Positions 11,706 to 21,255 of a stretch of DNA of 64,000 bases are shown here, one piece after another. The stretch lies in the NCBI GenBank assembly GCA_036346255.1, contig CM070619.1, positions 32,494,342 to 32,558,341 on the forward strand, given 5' to 3'. Each line of letters begins with the position of its first letter. The first letter of the stretch is position 1. The notes under the pieces were generated by a model that worked only from the letters and a program-made list of their open reading frames with translations, searched no databases and had not been told where the DNA came from. The stretch is from Ampelocalamus luodianensis. Taxonomy: Eukaryota; Streptophyta; Magnoliopsida; Poales; Poaceae. The translations under genes and the position numbers were made by a program.

Positions 11706-12699
11706 GATACCTAAAGGCATAATCATTCGATTACCTTTAGGCGCCTTTCTTTCTCCTCTGTGGTCAAAACCACGAGGATTTGAGGAGCCACCGTGTTCGT
11801 CGGATGCTTCTCGCAGATGAGCGACGACGCGCGTCAATCTCGCTGCGAAAGATCTGGGTGTATGGACAATACGATTAAGCGGACTAAATCAGGATTAAAC
11901 AAGGATAAAAGCCAAGAGAGTAAGTTTTTCTACTCACCGTCCTTGTAGTCCCTGGTTGGGTCGTCCTTTCCTGAGTACCTCCACATGGGAGGGACCCTTG
12001 TCTTTAAAGGACTGATCCGGCGCGTGATGAAGTCCTTCACCACGTGCCAACCGGTGAGCCCCTCCGACTTCAAGTCTTTGGCAGCTTGAATATAGGGGTT
12101 ATCTAGTCGAGATTCGGGAGTCGAGTCGGGAAGAAGACCGCTCGCGACCTTCCGAGCGAGCGAGAGGCTATCTTCCTGGTAACCTCGGTAGAACCACTTC
12201 TTCTTCCAACCCGGCCATGACGACCGGGTAAACATCTGAATGTACTCCCTCGACTTACCGTCGTGGAGCTTGAGACGCGACTCTGGCGATCCGGCAGCGA
12301 GCCATTCCATAATAATCTTGGAAAAGCTTGAAGTCGCGGAATCCCCAGGTAAGTCTCACACAAGTACACAAAAACGCTTAGCATCGTAATGGAATAAGGA
12401 CCAAGGTTCACTAATTCCACCCCGAAGTGCTCAAGCACGAGTGTGAGGAAGGGTGGCGAGCAATCGAAGGCGCACTCACGGTAAGCTTGGAAAGCGGGAA
12501 TTTGGTGCGCCTCTCCGGCGGCCAATCTTTGCGTTCGCGCAATCCACTTCACGAGAAGACCCTCGGGGATCTTCTGTGGCGACCAGCGATCATCTTTGCA
12601 TCGTCCATCTCCGACTCGGCCCACTTAGAGACAATCTGGCCATTTCTCTTTCTCTCGAAGTGAGAAGATTCGAGGTTGGGAAAGTTCGGGACAATGTAC

Positions 12700-13180
12700 G
12701 GAATCACCGTGGCGGAGAAGGCGAAAGCAACCGATGTTGGGTAAAAGGTAAGAACCTAAGTTCTTCCCGTGGCCCGTTTATAACCGCACGATTGAGGCGA
12801 AGCGTTGCGGAATCCCAACAGTCGTCACCGCTTCGGGAATTGCTTCAACGGACAGGCTTTTTAACCTGCCCATTGGAAAGTCCCAAGACACCTTTTTCAC
12901 ACCTCAAGTGAAATTACCATCTTGACCCCGGGTCTAATGAAAGGCCAATCGGAAAAGTTTTTACTTCTGGTCGTAAGGCCATGATTGCTTCGAAGTCGTA
13001 AGAGATCCTACGACATCTTGCAATCGTGGTGGTCTTAACAATTTACCTCGATTAAGCATATTCACAGTGAGAAAGCGAATGTTGAAGAGTCTTTCCTTCA
13101 ATGTTCTCCTCACAATCCCATATTGATCGAGGGTCATCTCGACCCTTGACCAAGTAAGTTATTTTCACTTGAAGGGGGGC
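12700..13180 (+). other. Non-coding sequence before the 3' LTR, with polypurine tract
   Basis: No gene is seen on the plus strand. On the minus strand this would be the 5' flank of the antisense gene. One further GTCGTAAG...CTACGAC copy lies near 12,990-13,015. The polypurine tract CTTGAAGGGGGGC at 13,167-13,180, directly before the 3' LTR, is the expected primer for plus-strand cDNA. Confidence 0.65.
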
Positions 13181-13960
13181 TAGATGGCGGATCTAAATAA
13201 TCCTCATTTATTAATCGGAAATATGACATCACAAAGCATACCCTTGAATATTATAAGGAAGAGCGAGTCGAGGAAGTCGTAGGTTATCCTCACGACTACC
13301 CCTAGTCGTAAGCTCTTCTCGACTATGGTATAATCGTTATGACTACCCCTAGTCGTAAGTTCTTCTACGACTATGGTATAATCGTTACGACTACCCCCTA
13401 GTCGTAAGTTCTTCTACGACTATGGTATAATCGTTACGACTACGTCTGGTCGTAAGTCTTTCTACGACTAGTTCTGCTACAGATTCCTCACGGTTTACTC
13501 GACCCACCTGTCAGAAGACCTACTAAATAGGTGAGGATCCAAACAGTCAAAATATGCAGTTATGTTTTGACATAACTATTGATAATTCCCCACTATCTCT
13601 GACTGATAACCGTTTGACAGCATGGGGAGGTTACTACTCCGGTAATTACTCTCATTATTGCGTAGTGATGAGAGTAATTAGCTGAGAATAACGACGTCGC
13701 CAACGCTTAGTATAAATAGGAGTCTTTTAGAGATAGCGAGGAGAGGACCCTTTTGGGACAAGAGCGCCTTTCTGGAAGGCGATTAGGAAAACCTTGATCG
13801 ATTGTAATCCGAGAGCAAATACAAGATACAGGAGTAGGGTTATTATTCTCATTCGAGAAGGCCGAACTGTATAAAAATCCCCGTGTCTCCTTCGTCTGCG
13901 TGATCAATTGTGGAGACCCCCCGAATCAAACAATCTTTATGTAAGATCGGTTCTAAAACA
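13181..13960 (+). repeat. 3' LTR of the Tat-lineage element
   Basis: The pair of the LTR at 1,031-1,776, ending GGTTCTAAAACA directly against the older gypsy coding sequence. It carries the stem-loop array at about 13,265-13,480 in a cleaner form than the 5' copy and TATAAATAGGAG near 13,710. It starts right after the polypurine tract. The start is uncertain by about 10 bases. Confidence 0.85.
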
Positions 13961-14488
13961 CCGCTGCTCAAGGCATCGGCTACCACATTTGCTTTCCCCG
14001 GATGATAATGGAGTCCAAAATCATAATTTTGATCAACTCAAGCCATCTTCTTTGCCTTAAGTTCAGATCGGCTTGGGTGAAGATATGTTTAAGACTCTTG
14101 TGGTCGGTGTAGATCTCGCAATGATTACCGATGAGGTAATATCGCCAAATCTTTAGAGCATGAACAACCGCTGTGAGTTCCAAATCATGAGTGGGATAAT
14201 TCACCTCATGTGGTCTCAATTGCCTCGATGCATAAGCTACCACTCGGCCCTCTTGCATAAGCACACAACCGAGCCCATGGCGGGATGCATCGCAGTAAAT
14301 GTCAAAGCTCTTGTGAATGTCGGGCAGGATAAGTACTGGAGCTTTGGTCAGACATTCCTTTAAGATCTGAAAGCTCTCCTCACATTCCGATGGCCATTCG
14401 AACCTCTTTTCTTTCTTTAGAAGTTGAGTCATTGGCCTCAAAATTTTGGGAAAGTTCTGGATGAATCTGCGATAATAACCCGCAAGAT
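13961..14488 (-). CDS. Ty3/gypsy RT C-terminal end and RNase H, partial (same split element)
   Basis: The minus strand reads from LAGYYRRFIQNF (end of reverse transcriptase, near 14,450) through PMTQLLKK and FDIYCDASRHGLGCVL (RNase H start) to YTDHKSLKHIF and the HYHPGKANVVADALS linker at 13,965-14,010. It is open for about 150 residues. The next residues of the polyprotein are found at 940-1,030, on the other side of the inserted Tat-type element, so both pieces belong to one older element. On the right the frame stops abruptly at about 14,488, where CACTA-type subterminal repeats begin; the RT catalytic core, protease and gag are missing from the window. The role in the parent element was RNA-strand removal and cDNA synthesis. 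Confidence 0.9.
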
Positions 14489-14748
14489 ATCATAGACGGT
14501 GCTATTTGAAAATCGTCTGGAATGTCTACAATTATCACAGACGGTTCTTATTAAGAATTATCTGGGAATTATCACAGACGGTTCTATATACAAACCATCT
14601 GTGATAATTACGTATCACACACGGTTCTAGCCATCGCTAGTAACATAGATGGTCGTGATTGTAAAACTGTTTGTGATAATTACAACACTGATGGTTCTAT
14701 GGAACCGTCTGTGATGAGGCGTCCAGTATAGCCTTCTCTGTAGTAGTG
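14489..14748 (-). mobile_element. End of a CACTA (En/Spm-type) transposon
   Basis: Read on the minus strand, the right edge at 14,748 is CACTACTACAGAGAAGG, the terminal form of CACTA elements. Inside it are at least six subterminal repeats of ATCACAGACGGTTCT or its complement (AACCGTCTGTGAT) in both orientations, the usual transposase-binding architecture. Only one end is seen. The gypsy fragment abuts at about 14,488, so the gypsy element may have been inserted in, or truncated against, the CACTA element. Confidence 0.75.
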
Positions 14749-15708
14749 CCTATTCCAATTTAAGATCTAGACAATCATAGCCAAGGTTTCATGAATTTCT
14801 TGTTTGAGTGCAAGAGAGCTCAAAACCAGGTTAAAATCAAAACTTGATCCGAAGACTTGCTCATGGATTAAAGATGGCCAAGATGACCTTAGATCAATTC
14901 CACATGTTCTAGCAAGCTATATCACATCAAGAAACCAAAGCAAAGTCCCTAGGATACAAGAATTCAAGATTTCAAGAAAGAGAGCAAGAACAAAAGAGAA
15001 CTCATCTTTGCACAAAATTGATTGGATTTATAAAGAAGGATTGAGGGTTTACAACAACTCCAATATGGAGGACCCTAGCTCAGACATCATCACTCACTTC
15101 CATGAATTTTATCTCAATCCATCTCTCAAGCCCTATCCTCCTCTTCTTTCCACTTTCACTGAATTTTCCAAATTATGGTTTCAAGGCTTGGTTGTTGCAA
15201 TCTGCACTAACCATTATATAGTGGAGGCTAGGAGTTAAAAGAGAAATCTATGAGACACCCATTAAGCTCTCCCACAAACGGGTTTCACTCACACACGTTT
15301 CTCAAAGTATATGACGATCCGACACTCTCGAATCTGTCTCTTCATGATCTTGTCTTCCTCATGTCCCAAACCGCTTCACCTTTGTGCCGTCATGCGCCAC
15401 AGTTTCTCCAAGGTTACCTACCCCTTCTCGATCCTTCCATCCTTAACCGAGTCCAATCTTGCAAGGCAATCCTATGCTTCGCCACGCATAGGTTCACCAA
15501 TGGCTTCCCTCATGCTAGCAATTCTCTCTCATCCGGCTCCCACCTGACCGCCTTAACACTTGCACCGGCTCAAGTCACTTGATGCAACCCGTTACACCAA
15601 ACTTTTTGTTCTTATCTATCTTGCGCCTTGCTTGAGACCAAGTACTTCATCTAGCATCCTTGATCATTCTGGTCCTTGATTTCACCAAACCATGTCCCGA
15701 TCATCCAC
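14749..15708. other. Unassigned sequence, no supported gene
   Basis: Open stretches (14,804-15,238 and 15,250-15,582 on plus) have no recognisable domain, no signal and no clear codon bias. The second half, rich in short C/T runs, resembles the untranslated leader or LTR of a gypsy element. I do not recognise it. Confidence 0.4.
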
Positions 15709-16485
15709 TACACCACAACACTCTTTTGAGGACGGAAGTCAGTCGGGAAAAGTCAAAGGAAGGGCAAACTCTTTGCCGGCAAATCTAGAATAAATCAAGG
15801 ACAAATCCTCTATCAGTGAAAACAAGAAGAATGGGTGGAGTGTCTGTCAAAAATAATCTAATTTTTGGTCGCAAACTGTATGTAGAGAAATCCTTAGAGC
15901 AGGACAGACCCTCTGTTGGCCCTTGGTCTACAACGAGAGAGCCCAAAATACTTGGTGTGTTGACAAGAAAATTCGCGTGGCCCTGAACAAAAGAATTGGC
16001 ATGATGAGGAAAAAGTTGGGCCAACAAACCTCCCACATGCACCTCCCCCAAAATGGTTACACACCCCAATCGTCGCCGCCCTCCTAAGCCTTGCCTGTGC
16101 TGTCACCCTCTCCAATCCCCTCTGTCGCTCTCCCTAAGACTCACCTTCGTCGTCACCCACCCCAAGGCTGTTGCTCTCTCGCAACCCTCACCGTCCACCC
16201 CCGTATGCCGCTGGGGCCGTCCTCTAGCAACCCACCCCTCCCACCATCGTCCCCTCATACCTCACTGTCGCCGTCCTCCCGTGGCCCTCAACATCCTTCC
16301 TGCCAATCTCCCACAAGCCCCACCACCGCCCCTATTCCGCTTCTTCCACTAAGGCCCACTACCGGTCACCACCTCCACCTCCCACAAGCTAGATCCACAC
16401 TATGGGCCCCTCACTCCACCTAGATCCCCTACACCACGGTCCACCACTGAATTTTTTTAAAATAATCCTTTTTTATTCCAAAATA
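15709..16485 (+). mobile_element. Possible CACTA-type terminus with low-complexity interior
   Basis: CACTACACCACAACACTC at 15,711 fits a CACTA terminus, followed by GGGCAAACTCTTTGCCGGCAA, a short inverted motif common in subterminal parts of grass CACTA elements. The matching other end was not found. 16,053-16,420 is C-rich with proline-rich translations in more than one frame and is treated as low complexity. Confidence 0.35.
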
Positions 16486-16959
16486 CAGTAATATACCTCT
16501 GTTTTTTATTTTATAGAAATAATCCTACATCTTCGCGCCGTTGGGCGACTTAGATCAAGTCGCCCAATGGTTGAGCGACTAGATCTAAGTCGCCCAACAG
16601 TTGCACGACAAGTGGACTAGTCGCTCAACGGTTTAACGACTAGTCCCTTCGACTACTAGTCGCTCAACCATTGGGCGACTAGGGGCTTATGGGCGCCATC
16701 GCCATTTTATGCCTCCCTCGTGCATTGTAATATAACTTACCTTACTACTTACCAATTGTTCCTACCTCCATCGCTCAACCGTTGGACGACTTGGTAGCAA
16801 GTAGTGGTCCAACGGTTGAGCGACTAGTCGACGTGTCGCTCAACCATTGGGCCACTACTTGCTGCCAAGTCGTCCAATGGTTGTGCGACTAGACGGTTGT
16901 ATAGAAAGGCACATCAGGCCTCCTCATGGTCTCTTTCGCCATTTCTCTCGAGAGAGAAT

Positions 16960-17110
16960 GAGAGGAGCTCGGGAGAGGAGAAAAGGAGAGAGAGAGAGAG
17001 AGAAGGAGAGGGGAAGTGAAGAGGGGGAGGAGAGGGAAAGAGAGAACGACGAGGGGGAGAAGCAAAGGAGCTCGAGAGAGGGAGAGGAGCTCGGGAGGTA
17101 AGAGAGAAAG
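16960..17110 (+). repeat. GA-rich low-complexity tract
   Basis: Purine-only runs (GAGAGAGAGAGAGAAGGAGAG and similar) for about 150 bases. They give charged or low-complexity translations in all frames and are not considered coding. Confidence 0.8.
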
Positions 17111-17236
17111 AAGAAGGAAGCTCGTTGATAAGGAGAGAAGGTCTTCGTATGAAGATAATAGTATCATTTGTTCTCGTTCTCATCCGAATGTAGGCAATGT
17201 GTCACTACTTATTGGTTCATGAATATATGTTGACAA

Positions 17237-18000
17237 ATGGCTAGTTGCAATGTTCAAAATATTTGCAGTGGGAAATTAGTCATATCGAAGCCGACAAGAT
17301 TAAAAGTGAATTACAGTGTTAGTATGATTCGTGAAGGTCCATACGGTGTTGACCTGAGTGGTTTCCGCAAGTCAGTATGGTACACCCGGACATGGAGCAT
17401 GCTCTGTCGAGATGTCTGTCTTTGGCTTCCTCTGACTTCTCCTTGGAACCCAAGGTGTGTAGTATCGTCCTATATGGGCTTTGGAGTCGGTCTACCACAC
17501 ACATTCGGTGGGAGTTGAGCAGGCTGATGCGCATAGTTGCATGGAAGGGCTTTGTGGATCCTTTGACATCTGAAGGAGGGAGTAGTTGGGGCATACCCTG
17601 ATGTCTGTATAATCCATGATAGCCACCCCGGGATGATGAATGCTATCAGAAAACTTTAGCAAAACCCCAAGGAGCCGTTCCCTTAGCTAGACATGAGGAA
17701 CAGATGGTGCTTTCACTATCTGGGGGGCCAACTTCTTCAAGCAGTTCCCACAACAACCGTTGATGACGCTATTCAAGAGGCTGGCTATGCAGAACCAACA
17801 GTGTAAATTTGATGCGTTGTGGGAGATGTTTGAGGAGCACACCAGGAACACATGTCATCGAGAGGAACAAGTGTCCGCCCATTCCTGGGGCGGTGCAACC
17901 TAAACACCTCATACCACTACTGAAGCTTGACCCACCCCATGTGACGCGGAGGACATCGAGGAACATCAAGTGCTTCTCCCATTGGATTGAGGCTAAGTCA
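17237..18000 (+). pseudogene. MULE transposase remnant
   Basis: The most recognisable piece is at 17,700-17,860. It reads across small frame changes as RNRWCFHYLGANFFKQF, then QPLMTLFKRLAMQNQQCKFDALWEMFEEHTRNT, the post-catalytic segment of plant MULE transposases. Just upstream (17,600-17,660) is VCIIHDSHPGMMNAI, matching the conserved D-R/S-H-x-G block of the catalytic core. The earlier part (17,237-17,580) has lost the frame and the catalytic acidic residues cannot be placed. Stops and indels exclude function. Confidence 0.6.
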
Positions 18001-18499
18001 TTGAAGAAGTGGTCCTTCCTATACGACACAGCCCTTTATTCCCAAGATTTGTTAAATGAATTACCTACAAAAATTACCATTTATTCCCCTAAAATTATTT
18101 CCATCGGATTAATAAAATATTATTATTATTATTATTTTAAATCACCCAACTGGTGCGCGACTTGTGGATGTATCGCTCAACTGTTGAGCGACTAGTACCG
18201 TTGGGCAACTTCTACAGTCGCCCAACGGTGGAGCGACAAATGATTATTTCTGTAAAATAAAAAAGGGAAAAGCTAAAAAAATGCTATAACGTTTCTTTCA
18301 AAACCAACGGGATAGCAATCCGTCGTCTGATGGTCTCCTCCTAGTCGCTTTGCACCTTTAGATCTTTATCTACTTGAGCGATCTCCTTCCAATCATTTTC
18401 CTTTGAGGCTTCCTCACTCTCCATCTGTATGCTCTCTTCCATCTACAATGTAGCAGCAGCGAGCGGTGGTGGGATCGCGATGATGGCGGTGAAGGCGGG

Positions 18500-18592
18500 C
18501 AAGCCGAGGGTGTGGTCGGCGGCAACATCGTCAGCTTCCTCCTCGCCAAGACCATGCAGCCCCACGCTGACGTCCTCCTCCTCGATCTGTAT
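18500..18592 (+). pseudogene. Fragment resembling the N-terminal dinucleotide-binding motif of an AIF/FSP1-like flavoprotein
   Basis: About 28 codons read VVGGNIVSFLLAKTMQPHADVLLLD, close to the beta-alpha-beta FAD/NADH-binding start (VVxGGxxGxxLAKxMQ...DVxLxD) of plant apoptosis-inducing-factor-homolog/FSP1-type oxidoreductases. The third glycine position is replaced and similarity ends right after the LLLD aspartate, where the first exon may have ended or capture stopped. The flanks (18,276-18,500 and 18,593-18,960) show nothing I recognise. A short match, so only tentative. Confidence 0.35.
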
Positions 18593-18960
18593 GACTCGCT
18601 CGTTCCTCTCACGCCCACCCTGTGTTTGTGGAAATGCCAAGGCGTCCTGGCGCTCCGATCGATGCGGGTGGAGAGGGCTTGCCTTCTTTCTTGGGCTCTC
18701 CGAATGTATTGTGTGTTCCACAGGGTGGCCCGCAGCTGGTGTCTAGTTGTACTCTCCCGTGTGAAACTCCCTTACTCTCCTCCCAGTTCTTTTGAGGTTC
18801 ATTTTGTGCTAGTGTCTAGTGCCTGCCTAGTGATGGATGTCTTCTGCTTTTGGAGAGCAGGATTGCTGCACCAAAGGGAGGTTGCAGTTATCATCCTTTC
18901 TTGGTTGTCTTGTCCATGTTAAGTTGAAGACCACCTAGATACTATACATCCTTTTGAGGA
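18593..18960. other. No supported gene
   Basis: A 136-codon frame on the plus strand is open here but has no domain I can name beyond the flavoprotein-like start described just upstream. Confidence 0.4.
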
Positions 18961-20330
18961 TTCGGATTCTCTGCGGTTTTTGGATGAAACTTGATGAAAT
19001 ACGATGTTACTGTTGAAAACTTGTCCTAGAAAAAAAGATGAAACTTTATGAAACTCCATAAGACTTGGGATGAAACTTCATGAAACTTAATGAAATTAGA
19101 CGAAACTGAGTGAAAATTGCTCTACAAAATATGGAGAAACAATGATACTTGATGAAACTTAATGAAACATGTCCCAAAATAACTTAATGAAACTTGATGA
19201 GACATGATATCACTGTTGAAAACTTATCCTAGATAAAAAGATGAAATTTTATGAAACTCCATGAGACTTGGAATAAAACTTCATCAAACTTAATGAAATG
19301 AGTGAAACTTCTTTGTACAAAATATGGAGAAATAATGATACTTGATGGATCTTAATGAAACATGTCTCAAAATAACTTAATAAAACTATATAAAACTTGA
19401 TGAGACACAATGTCATCTTTGTTGAAAACTTATCCTAGACAAAAGATAAAACTTTATGAAACTCTATAAGATTTGGGATGAAACTTTATAAAGCGCATGG
19501 CCGAGTGAAACTTGCTCTATAAAATATGGAGAAACAATGATACTTGATGAAACATGTCCCAAAATAACTAAATGAAACAAGTTAAAACTTGATAAGACAT
19601 AATGAAACTGAGTGAAACTTGCTCTACAAAATATAGAGAAACAATGATACTTGATGAAATTTCATGATACTTGCGATGAAACTAAATGAAACCTCATGAT
19701 ACTTGTGATGAAACTAAATAAAATTTTATGAAACTTCAAGATACTTGTGATGAAACACGACATCTCTATTGATACTTGTTTTTATACAAAAGAAAAGATA
19801 AAACTCCATGAGACTTTGGATGAAACTTCATGAAACATATATGTCTCATGAAACTGTATGAAACTTGATGAAACACGATGTCACTGTTGAAAACTTGTCC
19901 TAGACAAAAAAGATGAAACTTTACGAGACTTGGGATGAAACTTCATGAAATTTAATGAAACTATATGAAACTTGCTCTACATAATATGGAGAAACAATGA
20001 TACTTGATGAAACTCAATGAAACATGTCTCAAAATAATTTAATGAAACTATATAAAACTTGATGAGACACGATATGTTACTGTTGAAAACTTGTCCTATA
20101 CAAAAAGATGAAAAATTATGAAACTCCATGATAATTGGGATAAAACATCATGAAACTTAATGAAACTACTTGAAACTGAGTGAAACTTGCTCTACAAAAT
20201 CTGGAGAAACAATGGTACTTGATGAAACTTAATGAAATATGTTCCAAAATAACTGAATGAAACTAGTTGAAACTTGATGAGACATAATGAAACTGAGTGA
20301 AACTTGCTCTACAAAATATAGAGAACTGAG
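18961..20330 (+). repeat. TGAAACTT tandem array with about 205-bp higher-order period
   Basis: The basic unit is about 11 bases (ATGAAACTTGA/T), repeated with variation over 1.37 kb. A marker block GTTGAAAACTT(G/A)TCCTA recurs at about 19,012, 19,215, 19,421, 19,885 and 20,092. These spacings of about 203, 206, 464 and 207 give a higher-order repeat near 205 bases, with the 464 gap close to two periods. A second marker, GCTCTACAAAATATGGAGAAACAATGATACTTG, recurs in most periods. No coding content. Confidence 0.85.
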
Positions 20331-20571
20331 CTCAAATAAATATCAAATAAATTCTAAAAATTCCTAAAAAAATTCTAGAAAATACTCTGGAACACCAGAA
20401 ACCCAAATAAAACAACTTTTAATTTAATTGAAGTTTAAGTTAATCACATTAAATCTTTTTGATTTATTAAATTCAAATTAAGCTTGAATTAAATAATAAA
20501 ATTCAAATGGTTATTTTTATTTTTAAAGCTTCAGAAACAACCTAAATTTTGGGATGTTACAGAGCACCCTG
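20331..20571 (-). repeat. LTR fragment of a Tekay/Del-like gypsy element
   Basis: The minus strand starts TGTAACATCCCAAAATTT at 20,571 and reads through ATAAAAATAACCATTTGAATTT to TTTGAGCTC. It is colinear with the start of the plus-strand LTR at 44,464. Only the first 240 bases are present, and the fragment then meets the tandem array. Confidence 0.75.
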
Positions 20572-20574
20572 TGT

Positions 20575-20945
20575 GTGTTCATGTCTTGATCTCTAGTTTG
20601 AATTTGGTGTATGTTCATGTGTGATCCTAGTGTGTGAATTTGATCAATGAATAGACTCTGATGGTTCATGTATAGTCCACCTTCATGTGTGATCCTTGTT
20701 GGTTTATTGGTTGCAAAAATAAACTCTGATGTGTGTTCACATGTGATCCTTGTATGTTTGTGTGTGTTCATGTGTAATCTTTGTTGGTTGCAAAATAGAC
20801 TCCCATCTATGAATTTGGTGTGTTGATGTGTGATCCTGTTGTGTATTCATGCGTGATCCTTGAAACTGTGATGTGTGAATTTGATATCTGAATCGACACC
20901 CTTGAATTTTGATATGTGAATTTAGTATTAATGGTTGCAAAAATA
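20575..20945 (+). repeat. Degenerate TTCATGTGTGATCCTTG repeat
   Basis: GTGTGTTCATGTGTGATCC(T)TG-type units recur about ten times with variable spacing, mixed with GAATTTGGTGTG and ATAGACTCTGATG segments. Non-coding. Confidence 0.65.
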
Positions 20946-21255
20946 TGCTCGAATTTTTTTGTTAGCAAGTGTTCGGATCAAGATGTAATCAAGGATATTT
21001 CAGCCGTTTCAAACTCGAGTTACGTCTCAAGAAGCCACCTAGCTCAATAAAAAGCTGATCTACCAAACAGCTTGGCCTAGCTTAAAAGCTTAGCTATTTA
21101 TTTTGGAAGTTAGCCATAAGCTGCTTATGGAGAAGCCTAACAGGGCCTCGTTATTTTGGGCTTTAAGGGTTGGAAAATCATACTGTACGTACGTCGGGAT
21201 GGTCCGAACACTACACTCCTATACGCAAACAAACGATTGATGCGTGCCGTTGTAG
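20946..21255. other. MITE-like sequence, no gene
   Basis: Several inverted AAGCTTA/TAAGCT and AAGCTGATC...ATAAGCTGC pieces at 21,050-21,135 look like the arm of a small DNA element. Its ends cannot be fixed. Confidence 0.35.

Larger units (their letters stand above)
8950..12690 (-). pseudogene. Antisense multi-exon gene inside the retroelement: Transposase_28-like domain plus coiled coils
   Basis: The gene runs opposite to gag-pol. The first exon region (12,690-11,937) reads GLLVKWIARTQ, then CAFDCSPPFLTLVLEHFGVELVNLGPYSI (12,480-12,395) and VFVYLCETYLGIP. This is the layout of the Transposase_28 (putative gypsy-type transposon) domain. After one frame change near 12,330 it continues MEWLAAGSPESRLKLHDGK to DYKDG, ending at a GTGAGT donor (11,937). 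Later exons are bounded by plausible GT/AG sites: about 11,815-11,730, 11,378-11,154 (GMENRQDDEEVELVVV, basic KKRR), 10,979-10,755, 10,236-10,160, 10,095-9,990, 9,787-9,632 and 9,572-9,423. The last four encode coiled coil (LADSLDFEKAESKKLRDNV...). A possible last exon (9,230-8,950) reads FVLAKLKAHDPNL. Antisense genes of this kind are known in Tat-lineage elements (Grande, Retand). Function is unknown. The frameshift makes it a likely pseudogene. Confidence 0.7.
1031..13960 (+). mobile_element. Tat-lineage (RIRE2/Retand-like) Ty3-gypsy LTR retrotransposon
   Basis: A near-complete plus-strand element with 5' LTR (about 1,031-1,776), primer-binding site (1,785), gag, protease, RT, RNase H and integrase in Ty3-gypsy order (1,854-7,860), a non-coding stretch, an antisense gene (8,950-12,690), a polypurine tract (GAAGGGGGG near 13,171) and a 3' LTR (about 13,181-13,960). 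The protease wording (LIDGGSSLNILF, AILGRPTLAKF), a separate RNase H starting MYFDGS, and the antisense Transposase_28-like gene point to the Tat lineage. It sits inside the coding region of an older gypsy element, between RNase H and integrase. A clean 5-bp target duplication cannot be read because small indels blur both ends. Nearly every coding module carries frameshifts. Confidence 0.88.
16486..18275 (+). mobile_element. Decayed Mutator-like element with palindromic arm repeats
   Basis: The two ends are inverted. TTTTTTATTTTATAGAAATAATCC near 16,494 pairs with the complement of GATTATTTCTGTAAAATAAAAAA near 18,241. Each arm carries palindromic units built from GTTGGGCGACT, AGTCGCCCAA and TTGAGCGACTAG (16,535-16,690, 16,775-16,895 and 18,150-18,238). 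Between the arms are a GA-rich tract (16,960-17,110) and a MULE transposase remnant. I could not read a clear 9-bp target duplication, so the outer edges are approximate. Confidence 0.6.

Noticed and set aside
14804..15582. Two plus-strand open frames (144 and 110 codons) as a host gene
   Set aside because: No recognisable domain, no splice structure or promoter, and the composition resembles retroelement leader or LTR.
16053..16423. Proline/serine-rich open frames, possible small secreted protein
   Set aside because: Similar low-complexity translations appear in two frames of a C-rich tract, with no signal peptide or conserved motif.
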